Below are positions 10,190 through 20,160 of a stretch of DNA of 64,000 nt, in pieces. Every line of letters starts with the position of its first letter. The first letter of the stretch is position 1. Origin of the DNA: Ophioderma brevispina. Its lineage: Eukaryota > Echinodermata > Ophiuroidea > Amphilepidida > Ophiodermatidae. The stretch is from the NCBI GenBank assembly GCA_023653785.1, contig JAMKCH010012461.1, forward strand, positions 1 through 64,000, in the 5' to 3' direction. The notes beneath the pieces were generated by a model that was given only the letters and a program-made list of their open reading frames with translations, was not told the DNA's origin and made no database searches. Both the position numbers and the translations under genes were made by a program.

Positions 10190-13100
10190 TTGTTCTCTCA
10201 CGGTTGTGTGAAAATGCGTACCTTCTGTTATGATTTGCTTCGCAAAACACTGACAAATCTTTTAGAACACTTCCAGTCGCTCAGCTGTTGTCATGTGGGT
10301 GTTTTTTGGCGTTGACTAACAAAAATGACACCCGTTATTCCTTCGTCGTTGTGCGTGATGAAAATACCAATCTGGGGAAATACGCATCTATATTCATGAT
10401 CACAAGTGTATTCTGGTGGGGGGTTTGTGTAGAAGACGATATTCATGGCTACACGCTGTCATAGATGTAAGGTATGTACATATAATTATGTTACTTTGTT
10501 CTTTTTCTTAGTTTGTTTCTCTAATGCAATATCTAATGAAACATACTGTCACAAATTACAGAGTCTATAACGGAGAGTTTCCTAGGGCCCAACTGACTCT
10601 TAACTGTTTGATACTGCACGCATTAGTTGTTACTTAGTCGGTTACAGTGTGTCACGTTTGCCTCATTCATATATCTCTGTGGTAACAACTCCTGTTAAAG
10701 GAACTTTCAGTTTCTATACACGAGCTAGTTACGCACTACTAAAACACTGCTCTACTGTCCAATAGTTCATCCTTTCGGAATAACACCTGACTAAATGTCC
10801 TGGAGAACCTATGACCATAACACTATTCTGAAATATTATTTCTGATTCTATCAATAGTTGTAACTGTTCCATAAAAACCTGAACATCGCACAAGGTCAAT
10901 GCCCGTAGCACCACTCGGTTCGTGAATACTTAGAAAATGACCGCTAATAGGCTCATCACAAAACAATTGTAATTGTTGTACTTGCTTGTCGTTCTGCCCG
11001 TTGTCTACGCCCGTAGATTTCAGAGTGGATTCAGTGCCACATCTGCATTATCCCCAATTCTGATCACGCTGTTGTCAATTCTGTCGCCTGGATAAAAGTA
11101 GAAAATACAAGAAGCCGTCAATGTCCAGTACCACTAAAACTGGAGAGAACAAAACAAAGAAGAAGAAACTGATGACGGACGATTGGTAGTCGTTGCTGCG
11201 TTCATTTTAAAGTAATCCGCATTGATGCTGTCATTTGCGACCGTTAGTGTCGTTTTTACCGAGAGCGCAGCCACCCGTAACGAACTCTGAAAAAGGGGTA
11301 TTAAAAAGGGGTGTCAGTATCACTTAGTGGTTGGTAAGTAAACTCAGCGTTTCCTGGCTTTGGACCAACCTTTCCCGGATATACCTAGGTGTCTCACTTC
11401 CCTCTCACTAAGCTGTGGAGCTGTAATATTTTAAGTTATTCTGCAAATTGCATAGCTTCCCTCAGGGCTTGTCTTTGCTGCATGGTCTCATATATTATTC
11501 CTTTCCCTTATGCCGAGTGCTGCTAGTCAATTTGGCAAGGACGTGTTAAAGCAGGACTAGCTTACTATTTCAACAATGGCATAGTAGTGAAAAGTCCATG
11601 AGCGGATCTCACATTCGGTTTAAAGTGTGCTTAGTTTATATCAGCTGTGATCAAATTCTGCTCAATAGGCACCGCATCAGTTCTAAGAGCATTACCTGCT
11701 TGGTGTCTTCGGAGTAAAATAATGAAGTTTGGTCGTTTCACAAATTGTGAAGGAATAAATTTTCCGTATTTTCCGTCAATGAGAAACCCAAACTATTAGA
11801 AGCATCGAATATGCAATGTATGTTGCACCTGGTTCGGTATTGGTGTCTCGATATTGCTTTTCCCTTTTGTTTGAAATTCTCAAGGTCGGAAGCAAGCTCC
11901 TTGTTGATGGTAATTGGGAGACCTCTATTTACCTTGCCGATCAAAAAAAGCAGATCATCAGTAATGTCTTCAGTGTTTTTATGATTAGTACATATGGAAC
12001 TGTACTTTTGTGAAAATTGCATTTTTCCAATGCTCGCAACCAAGGTTTTTCTAAATCAATAATGTATGAGGAATTCAAAAATCATGGGTGTTTCCCAATT
12101 TTTTTTTAAAAGTATTTATATTAAAAAAAACGATATCAAACTTTGAAGAATTCTAAACGGTCAAAATATAAAAGGGGCAAAAATGGGTTTTAAAGTATAC
12201 CATCATGTTCAGTAACCTTTCAAGGAGGACCGAAAGATATAGTCTGCCCTATCTGGGTGTTAAGTTACAGAATTAAAAGGCAAAACGGGTTCAAGGTCAC
12301 ACTGGGGGTAAATTCAGATTAATCGGTTTGTTTTAAAATGGTGCCAAACTGTTCGTCTTACTGTGCAGCAGCCGAAAAGAGGAAAGGTCACGTTGTCAAG
12401 ACGTTTTGATTATAATATATAAGAGGCAATATGCCGTGGTCTACAGGATCTATTGGAGACCATTAGTCATATCTGTTAAAAGTTAACTTTGAAGGTGAAC
12501 AACAGTAATCTATATACATTTTTATTAGTTTGACCCAATGAACGATTTTAAAACAGTTTCAACAAAATCGGACCTTTCTATAAATAATGACTTTGAAATT
12601 CTTGAGCCTATTGTACTAAAACAATATCGTAATCATGGACAAAATTTTAGAACATCATATGAGCAACCAAAACAGATGGTATAATTTTAAAACGATTTAA
12701 ACCTTTAATTGTTTACCGCTGTAAAAAATTTGCCCCATTATAAAACACCCAAGAAAACATTTAAAAAATGACACCATATTTTCAGATTCTACATGAAATT
12801 TCTATTGAAAAACATTGTGTCAAAATTTTATATAAAAAAACTAAACCAAAACATTAATTAATTTCCTCATGTACTATTAAAGTTGCCAGTCTAGAATCCA
12901 TTTTAATGGCAGCATGAGACATTAAATATGGAACAGGGTGCAATACTGGTTATGGAATTTTTTTTTTTTTTTTCGAAAAAAAATAACAAGAGTCTTGGAC
13001 ATTGCCCAGAGTTCTGGTTGGCTGGAGATTGGAGATTGTCGTAGATGGATTTGTGATTGCAGTAGTCCGGAGGCCAAAGACAATTTTGAATCCAAGAATT

Positions 13101-14335
13101 ATAAAACTTGTATATTATTGCCCCACGTTGTCCATTTCCTGTGCTGCATGTAGAGTGAATGTGTGTTTTTTTCAGCATAGCTTCCTCATTAACACATTTA
13201 ACAAGCCGTGAAGGCTTGCTATGTTTCTGAGGGATATGTCCATGGTTATGTTTTGGGGTTTTAAAAACCCAGTAGCGTTTTTGCATATCACTAATGATTA
13301 GGCAGATTCTTCAGTGTTGTTTCTCAAACCATACACCGTGCATTCTTATTTATCTTCTTCTTGTTCTTGCTAGACATACAGTACATGTAATGTTTCCGCT
13401 GATACTGGCTTGTTGCTATAGGGATACCTTCTTGGTTCCTCAAAAGCAATTGCAAGTTAAATCGACGAGCTCCTGTATGTCAGTAGGAGCGCCTTTTATT
13501 ATACTTTTATTATATAAACATCTCCCATGTTCTTTTCCCTAAGAATGGAACATGTTGACTATCGTTGCGTAGGCTATTTGTCCATTCATGATCACTTGGG
13601 ATCGATGCAACATACTGCAGTTGGTTTATGATCCTCTCGTCGTATTTTATGTAGGTGGAAACTTCTTAATGGCATGATCTTTAGCTTTGCCTCATGTGGG
13701 TCACTGCTAACGAATCTATTTGAACTGATCAGTGTTTGACAGCCTTCTGGATCTTTAGCTATAAGCAATATTAGCAAGTTTTTTGAAGAGCGCTCCATTT
13801 TTCAAAATTTTGAGATTTACCGATTGCATTGTCAACTGGCTAGTAAACTATAACCTGTGAATGGTTAAACTCGAAAAGGTCTATGGCACAAAACGAAGGA
13901 ATTTTGTACTAGAATAATTACGGGATCCCCGATAATAATACAAAGGCGATGCTGAAACGGCCTTCCAATGTGAAATGCGGGAAATAGCGCATGTTACGTG
14001 TCTCGCATCATTGCATTAGTTGTTTTAATCGTTCATGCAAGCCAAGGTTGACGAGGGATCCGCCAAGCATTCTAATTACAGAAAAATCGCTTAATTTGTG
14101 ATAATTACGTCAATTTTTAGCATTCTTCGTCGAAGGTATAGTTCCTAGACAATTACCCCCCCAAAGTAACTGTGCTCAAAAATATTCCCAAATTTTGAAA
14201 AATTGGGGGCGCTCTTCAAAATTGTGACTAATTAGGATTTTTAGGTCGTCTGCTAGACTTCAGCAGCTGATGCAAGGTTAGAATTGAGCGGTTTATGACA
14301 TCCTTCAATCTCTCCTGAAAGGAATGAGCAGACAT
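10190..14335. other. Unassigned DNA
   Basis: No family recognised. The longest frames, minus 12043-11738 (101 codons) and minus 13286-12903 (127 codons), have no recognisable domain. The second runs into a Lys/Phe-rich homopolymer segment, so I do not call either. Confidence 0.35.
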
Positions 14336-14339
14336 TGAA

Positions 14340-14815
14340 CCACTTCTACAAACATTGAAATCCGTCGTATTAAAGTCCTGGGCCATGACTCAAATGCACT
14401 GGTTGTGGTAGAGATCTTCTACAAAACATTACATCCAGTCTGTATTAAAGTCCTTGGGCATGACTAAAATGAATGGTTGTAGGTAGAGTATATTTTACAA
14501 AACCTTACATCCAGTCTATAATCAAGTCCCTGGGATTGACTCGAATGAAAAGGTTGTATGTAGAGTATATTTCTACAACAAAACATTACTCCAGTCTGTA
14601 TTAAAGTCCTTGGGCATGACTCAAATGAACTGGTTGTAGGTAGAGTATCCTCTACAAAACATTACATCCAGTCTATAATCAAGTCCCTGGGATTGACTCG
14701 AATGAACTGGTTGTATGTAGAGTATCCTTCTACAAAACATTACATCCAGCCTGTATTCAAGTCCGTTGGCTTGACTCGAATGAACTGGTTGTAGTAGTAG
14801 TTGAAAACAAGCTTG
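14340..14815. repeat. Minisatellite, about 77-bp unit, six copies
   Basis: The phrase TGACTCRAATGAACTGGTTG recurs starting near 14386, 14461, 14537, 14617, 14694 and 14772, giving steps of 75-80 bases. Two unit types can be told apart: one with TATTAAAGTCCTTGGGCATG and one with ATAATCAAGTCCCTGGGATT. The order is A, A, B, A, B, then a mixed unit, which suggests partial two-unit expansion. The period is not a multiple of three, so the open minus frame across it is incidental. Confidence 0.8.
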
Positions 14816-15324
14816 ATGATGTGTTCTGGCACATGCATGATACCACTCAAACACAAAACGGATGAAGTCGTGTAAGTATTCTTGAGATCCAGCCATGATG
14901 TCAGAATTTGAGTTCTTTTCTATTTTAGTTTCTAAGAATATATTGGAGAAAGCTCAGTGTATTCTGCAAAGCCTGAAATCTTCTCCCTAAATCTTTTTAA
15001 ACGGACTCTTCAATATATGGATTGCCTTTTATTAAAGCTTAACAGAAAGAACGGCATCTATTCTCGATTTGCGTTGATACGTTCGTCCTGGAGTTTTGGA
15101 CCTATTCCAATAAGTCGGAGAGGGGCTCTACCGGGAAAGTGAAAGAATTCAAAAATGCAAATGCCACACCGGAGGACACTCCGGTCATTTAACTCACTCA
15201 CTTGCCACTAATACAATTTCATTGATGTATGGAAACGCACTATAGTGTATTTCAGGCTTAACATTGCTCACAATAACATGATTAACAGAAGTCCCTACGC
15301 CTCATTGTTTTTTTTTTCACCTCT

Positions 15325-15405
15325 GCAAGAATGGTACGGGGTCACATATCAGATGAATCGAGTATAATCCTAAATGAAAAGGATAGAGGTCAGACGGATA
15401 GAGCC
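15325..15405 (+). pseudogene. R2-like LINE fragment left of the gypsy insertion
   Basis: The plus strand is open up to 15405 with ..GQTDRA at its end. Across the gypsy element the text resumes at 19163 with a Gly-Leu-Gly-Tyr-Lys-Arg motif, and the join reads as the region just before the zinc-knuckle/endonuclease part of R2-type LINE proteins. Only about 80 bases can be supported on this side; upstream sequence does not look coding. The link to the right part rests on the gypsy target duplication GAGCC/GAGCT. Confidence 0.4.
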
Positions 15406-15494
15406 TATAATATTCGGGGTTTATAAACGGACTATTGGTAGGCGTATGTAAGTGACGCCACGTTGTATATGTGTGTAACATTTAGGATACTACA
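15406..15494 (-). repeat. 3' LTR of the 15-19 kb gypsy element
   Basis: On the minus strand it starts TGTAGTATCC directly after a polypurine tract and ends CCCCGAATATTA. It matches the 5' LTR at 18985-19162 except for a deletion of roughly 90-110 bases after ACATACGCCTA. Confidence 0.75.
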
Positions 15495-15510
15495 CCCTCC
15501 TTCTTTTATT
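15495..15510 (-). other. Polypurine tract
   Basis: The minus strand reads AAATAAAAGAAGGAGGG immediately upstream of the LTR start. This is the expected primer for plus-strand DNA synthesis in an LTR retrotransposon. Confidence 0.7.
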
Positions 15511-15887
15511 TGAATGTTCATTAGGCGTTCAATACTTGTATGAAGATCAAACAGTCTGAATTATATCACTAAAAGCACTTGTGAGTTACTTGTAAATCAT
15601 GTGTCCAAACTTCAAATACCGTACAACAGTATTTGTGTGGTTACTATTTAGACTGTTCAACTATCTTTGTTAAACTGTATGCATACTTCAACTTAAGTGG
15701 TTCCATAGTCTTGAGTAAGATGTTGTTCTACGTCACGAAATGTGGACGCTGTTGAATAATAACCACCTGTTCTGGGTTCCTTCGACTTCATCGATGTCAT
15801 GCTACCGTACTGCTCTACTGCTTCAAGTGTGTTTGTACTTTTTTTCAGGTGAGACCCCTATCCTGTCATGCGGTCCATCTCTTTCTT

Positions 15888-16830
15888 CAGTCATTTGGGA
15901 GCCTTTTCTTTCTGTGACAGTGTAGGGGGACACAATGTAAGGTGTGACCAGTTTTTCCACGTTCTTCTTTCTTGAACAATGAACTTTGATTCTGGACATC
16001 CCACTCTGATATCAAACTGTTCACTGACGTTTTTGGTCGGCATAAGACTTTGGTGTTTAGCCTTCTCATCTTCTGATGATCTCATATAGTTGTTCTCTAT
16101 TTCCCTGGTTGTTGTTTTAGCTGAGGCAATGTGGGTACGAATACTACGAGCATAAAGTGCTTCAGCTGGAGCTACTGTTGTGGATGTCTGAGATTTTCTG
16201 TAGCTGCGAAAAAATTTCCAGAGTTCTTGAGCAAGGTCTACCTTCAGCTTGTGCCGTGCGAACAGCTTCTTGATGGTCCTCATAATGTTTCTACTTCTTC
16301 ATTGGCCTCAGACCATCTGAGGATAATTCTGTAGTGGTAGAGAAGTTAGGTACTCTACAACTTTGCAAATTCTGCTGACTGAAGATCCATTGTCCGACCT
16401 AACCACTTCGGATATTCCATGCTCAGAAAAGATTTTATCAGAATTGTAATTGGGTGGCTTGCTGGATGTAGACGTTAATAATTCTATAGCTGGATATTTG
16501 GAGTAGTCATCCATGACGACAAAATGTAGTGTTCTGATGGAAACGGTCCACAAAATTCAACGCTCACTCCTTGCCAGGGTTAGGCTGGCAAATTCAGTCT
16601 TGGAGAGGCTCTCTGCTATGTTTGATTGTTGATGCTTAGCAGGGGAGGCATCCTTTTACAGCTTGCTCTGTTTTTTCATTGATCGGGGAAACCATGTTTA
16701 CTGCGAAGCATGCTTTGGTTTTGTTGATCCCTTGTGTCCCTGATGATCTAGATCGATAATCCTATCTTGTAGGCTTTTGGGAATTACAATACAACTGCCT
16801 CCCCCTTTGAAAAAAAACAGAGATGTCAGT
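15888..16830 (-). pseudogene. Ty3/gypsy integrase remnant
   Basis: The minus strand carries, in order, the HHCC zinc-finger region (DLDHQGHKG near 16750, followed downstream by a degraded CLPC-type region), the catalytic-core start (VVMDDYSKYPAIE near 16520, with VVRSDNG downstream near 16400), and the core's C-terminal half (MRTIKKLF, LWKFFRSYR, APAEALYAR between 16283 and 16100). The aspartates in DDYS and RSDNG are in the right places for the catalytic triad. The pieces lie in different frames and are interrupted by stops, so the enzyme is dead. Family knowledge: it would insert the element's cDNA into chromosomal DNA. Confidence 0.85.
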
Positions 16831-16989
16831 TGTGACAGTTGTCTCTTCTCTGATTGACCAAAGGATTCTGTTTGTCCTTTGATCTTGTGGCTCGAAAAAG
16901 GCCATCACTCCTTGAGCTGATTTAGCGCAGGCTCTTGACTTTCACCCCATTTCAACGGTACCCCTTTAATGTGTGAGTTTTCTCTGAGG

Positions 16990-17278
16990 TGAATAGATAT
17001 TGTGGCTAAGTTTGGGACAAAGCGTGAACAATACTTGCCATTCAAAGGAGGCTGCTATTTTCCGCTGCACTTTTGTGGGACCTGGCGCCTTTTGATTGTG
17101 TCTACTTTCTTCGGGTCCGGTGACATACCATCACCGCTGAATATAGTAAGCCCAAAAATTCTAGTTTGGGACTTGTTTAGTTCACATTTGGGGGCTCTGT
17201 TTCATGTGAGCCCGTTGTCATTAATGTCTGTATTAGCAATGTCAGCCGGTGTGTCATGCTCCACTGTGTGTTCCTAGT
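16990..17278 (-). pseudogene. Ty3/gypsy reverse transcriptase C-terminal remnant
   Basis: Minus-strand text contains INDNGLT, FGLTIFSGDGMSPDPKKVD and YCSRFVPNLATIS, matching the end of the RT palm/thumb and the linker into RNase H of gypsy-type Pol. RT motifs upstream of this, including the catalytic YxDD box, are absent: the reading stops at about 17278, where the inserted hairpin element begins. RNase H catalytic sequence between here and the integrase is also largely missing. Confidence 0.75.
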
Positions 17279-17300
17279 ATAACAAATTACTACATGGTTG

Positions 17301-17424
17301 GAGGGAAATAGTGCAATCTATTTTTCCCGATGTACTTGCTAACAGGCCTACCACCCCGAACCCGAAGGGGAGGGGTGGTAGGCCGTCGCCAGTACCGGAG
17401 GGCAAATAGTTGCCCTCTTTTCCC
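17301..17424. repeat. Long hairpin (about 54-base arms)
   Basis: The left arm (17303-17356) and right arm (17371-17424) are inverted copies. The inner 16 bases, GGCCTACCACCCC-side, pair perfectly. The outer parts (GGGAAATAGTGCAA against GGGAAAAGAGGGCAA) have a few mismatches. The loop is about 14 bases. It lies at the edge of the block that interrupts the gypsy element, so it is either the hairpin end of the neighbouring TIR element or a separate foldback insertion. Confidence 0.75.
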
Positions 17425-17443
17425 TAACATAGCTGTGTATTTG

Positions 17444-18011
17444 TTTTTATTACACCTTTATAAATATTTATGAGATAATGGTATTTTCAAAGTGCCTTTG
17501 GAGACTATCGTGTTGACTGCACGGCTTTTCTTTGCATAGAAATCGACATTGGCATTTACGAACCTTTGGCGTAAAATCACCCAAACAACTCGCCCAAGTC
17601 GGCACAATTTATCGCTTCAGCTTCCGCGAGAGAACTTCCTTTTCCGGTACAGTAGTCTGATAGATGTCACAGCCTTCGAACACAAATCGCGTGTTTTTGT
17701 GCATCTTTATGTTGTATTAACGCAGCAATTAATTTCGTCGTCTGTCAAGACGCTGACCGACTACTGCCGGGCCATTGTTGTTGTGTTGTTGTTAACAACG
17801 GAGAAAGTTTTCCTCCTTTTTAGGAGAACCATAATACTACAATACGTTTGGCCTCTGCGTACGATTATAGAGGAACCTAGTAAAAAATACCGCATGGAAT
17901 AGCTCAAATTCACTTGATAGCTCATTTATCACCTTTGTCCCGGCGCAAATTTTACCATGAAATTGGAACACTTATGCCTATTATATCATTAATATTTATA
18001 GTGTAATAAAC
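17444..18011. mobile_element. Non-autonomous TIR element inside the gypsy copy
   Basis: The left end TTTTTATTACACCTTTATAA is mirrored at the right end, whose reverse complement is GTTTATTACACTATAAATAT; arms extend about 45 bases. The 568-base unit contains a 117-codon plus frame (17549-17902) with no recognisable domain, which I do not call a gene. It lies between the RT tail and the gag half of the minus-strand gypsy element and so inserted after it. Confidence 0.6.
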
Positions 18012-18119
18012 TAAAATTCATCTGATACATTCAGACTACGGTATGGCCTTTATCACTTGGCGTACTGTGTTTGTGGTCCTGTATGTGTTTTCTAATTTTT
18101 TAATGCCTTTTTTCTTTTG

Positions 18120-18420
18120 CCACATTTTCCACCTGTGTGTGATTTTGTTATCTTTTCCACATTTTCACCTGTGTGATTTTCTGTTTTCTTTTTCACCTTT
18201 TCAGCTGTGTGATTTTCTCTTTTCCTTTTTTCACATTTTACATGTGGTGCGTTTTCTGTTGTTCACGGCAAATACATATCTCCACCGCTTTTCATGTGTG
18301 TCACCTTTGTTTCAGTTTGTTCCACATATTTTACTCTGTGTTTTCTACTGTTACTGTTCTCTTTTCTACCTGTGTGACTTCTCCTTTGTTCGTATTTTAC
18401 CTCCTGTGTGTGGTCACTAG
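18120..18420. repeat. Degenerate tandem repeat, about 36-bp period
   Basis: CTGTGTGATTTT-like cores recur at about 18133, 18169, 18205, 18243 and on, with steps near 36 bases in a C/T-rich context. It occupies the position where the protease would lie between gag and RT of the gypsy element. The plus-strand frames are Phe/Cys/Val-rich artefacts of the repeat. Confidence 0.6.
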
Positions 18421-18984
18421 TTATGACTTTGGCCCTTGACAGCACGGGCTAAGTGATTCAGTTCACCGCAAGATTTACAGTCCCTGCCTTTTGCAGGGCA
18501 CTCTGTCATGTGGCCAATCAACAAACCACAAAAATAGCACGTTTAAACTAATTGTGTGAGTTCTAGCCTCATTGGCATACCTTACGTTTTGTGTCCTTGT
18601 CGTTTTGGACTAAACCAAGAACTGCATTCTTGTTCACTGTACCTTGTTGAGATCCTGGTGACACACCACGAGCTTTTGTTTCTGAAAGTTCAAGGGTACG
18701 TGCCAGCTCAAGTAGATTTTACAGTGTTCGCTCTTTTTCAAGGGCTCTTTTTCTGAGTGTCTCTGAACGACATCCGGAAAGGATCTGGGTCTGTATTTCT
18801 CTGTCTGGGTCAGCGAAATCACATGCGACTGACAACTTTCTCAATCTGGTATAAAACTGCTCAATGTTCTCAGTGTTCTCTTGCTTTGCCTGTCGAAAGA
18901 TTATTGACTCGTACACCACATTTCTTTGGGTGTGAAATACTTGGTTAGGGCATCTACTGCCGGTTTGATCTGTTCATCTGTGCC
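18421..18984 (-). pseudogene. Ty3/gypsy Gag remnant with zinc knuckles
   Basis: The minus strand reads a capsid-like segment (ALTKYF, VVYESIIFRQ, IEQFYTRLRKLSVACDF) and then, at about 18545-18440, two zinc knuckles. The first, CYFCGLLIGHMTEC, has one extra residue before His. The second, CKSCGELNHLARAV, has lost its last Cys. Gag packages the element RNA. The N-terminal part is missing, because the 5' LTR runs directly into mid-capsid, so an internal deletion next to the LTR is likely. Confidence 0.85.
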
Positions 18985-19162
18985 AGTAATATTCGGGGTT
19001 TATAAACGGACTCTTGAGACTTTCTTTGTGAACACAGTAAATGATCAGTTTATTCATTTAGCTGATTAGTAGAAGAAGTGCCGAGTGTGAGGGTTGCCGG
19101 TTGATAGGCGTATGTAAGTGACGCCACGTTGTACATGCGTGTGTAACATTTAGGATACTACA
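18985..19162 (-). repeat. 5' LTR of the 15-19 kb gypsy element
   Basis: The minus strand begins TGTAGTATCC at 19162 and ends CCCCGAATATTA near 18985, about 178 bases. It is unusually short and is followed by gag coding sequence with no clear primer-binding site, consistent with deletion of the leader. A TTTATAAA box sits near its end. Confidence 0.7.
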
Positions 19163-20160
19163 GAGCTGGTCTTGGGTACAAAAGAACCAAAAGTTGATCA
19201 AAGACATGAGTCATCAAGAACAAAGGAAATGCCTCACCGGACTAATAAAAGATGTAAACGAGGAAGACATGTTGGTCTACCTTTACGGATGTGCGAAACA
19301 AGGGAAGTGGTTGAAATGGGAGTCTGTCATACAGGTCGACACCTCCTGGAAGAAACTTTTGTATGTCTGGACGCCAGAGCTGCTGTCCAAATTTCCACAT
19401 CAACGCAATTCATGATCAACTTCCATCCCCTGCGTTTTTAAGCTGTGGGGCAAGACCAATCTTGGACTCTGCCAATTATGTCACCATCGTCATTGCACAC
19501 TGTTCCACATCCTCAATGGCTGTAGCTACTCATTACAAAGCGGAAGATACAACTGGCGCCATGATCAAACACTGAAAGCAATCTCTACAGGTCTTGCACC
19601 GTACGTCATAGAGGCAAATCAGAAAAAAAAAAAAACATCGCACCTGAAAATCTGAACACCATCTCTACAATAGCCTTTCATACAGCTGACGGTACAACCT
19701 ATCAAAATCCAGTCTTACCAATGCCTAAGACAGAGCCAACCAACATTCTGAAGAAAGGCCAATGACCGGATATTCCGGATGCATGAGGAACACAAACAAA
19801 TAGTGTTCCCGCCAGAAATCACTGAGACAGCTAAGAGACCAGATATCACCATCTTCTCTACCAAAACAAAGACAGTGATCATCATAGAGCTGACGGTCCC
19901 TATGGAGGAGAATCTATCGAATGCATATGCAAGAAAGAAGTGCAAATACCAAGATCTAGTGGCTGAATGTGAAAGCAGAGGATGATCTACATACTACTTT
20001 CCAATAGAAGTAGGAAGCAGATGTTTCTGCAATACATCAGTTAACAAATGCCTGGCATCCTTGGGCATTCCTAAAGGAAAGAGAAAGGCCAATAACGTAC
20101 GCAGCCAAAAATTGACTCAGAGCGAGTATATTTATCGGATCAGCAGAAACTAAAAGGGCA
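19163..20160 (+). pseudogene. R2-like LINE C-terminus: zinc knuckle and restriction-like endonuclease
   Basis: In two or three plus frames the text shows the linker (QRKCLTGLIKDVNEEDM, DTSWKKLLYVWTPELL), a zinc-knuckle (CQLCHHRHCTLFHILNGC at about 19470-19525), SGRYNWRHDQTLKAI, and the endonuclease core RPDITIF..TVIIIELTVP (about 19835-19895), whose Asp and Glu are the expected PD-(D/E)xK catalytic residues. Further conserved text (RKKCKYQDLVAECESRG, YYFPIEVGSR) follows to about 20060. In this LINE group the endonuclease nicks the target for target-primed reverse transcription. Frameshifts and stops make it dead. The RT domain is not present here. The gypsy element abuts its left side. Confidence 0.8.

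Larger units (their letters stand above)
15406..19162 (-). mobile_element. Ty3/gypsy LTR retrotransposon, deleted and disrupted
   Basis: The element is bounded by similar ends: the minus-strand LTR begins TGTAGTATCCTAAATGTTAC and ends CCCCGAATATTA. It is flanked by GAGCC (15401-15405) and GAGCT (19163-19167), a five-base target duplication with one change. Minus-strand order is LTR, gag, [protease missing], [inserted hairpin/TIR element], reverse-transcriptase tail, integrase, polypurine tract, LTR. At 3.76 kb it is shorter than a complete element (usually 5 kb or more). Every coding part has stops and shifts, so it is non-functional. It sits inside an R2-like LINE. Confidence 0.8.

Noticed and set aside
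12903..13286. 127-codon minus frame
   Set aside because: It includes a homopolymer-coded Phe/Lys stretch and has no recognisable domain.
14340..14815. CRISPR-like array
   Set aside because: Units are 75-80 bases of continuous similar sequence without spacer/repeat division, and the context is eukaryotic.
18043..18439. 125-codon hydrophobic plus frame resembling a membrane protein
   Set aside because: It reads through a degenerate 36-bp C/T-rich tandem repeat inside a minus-strand gypsy element.
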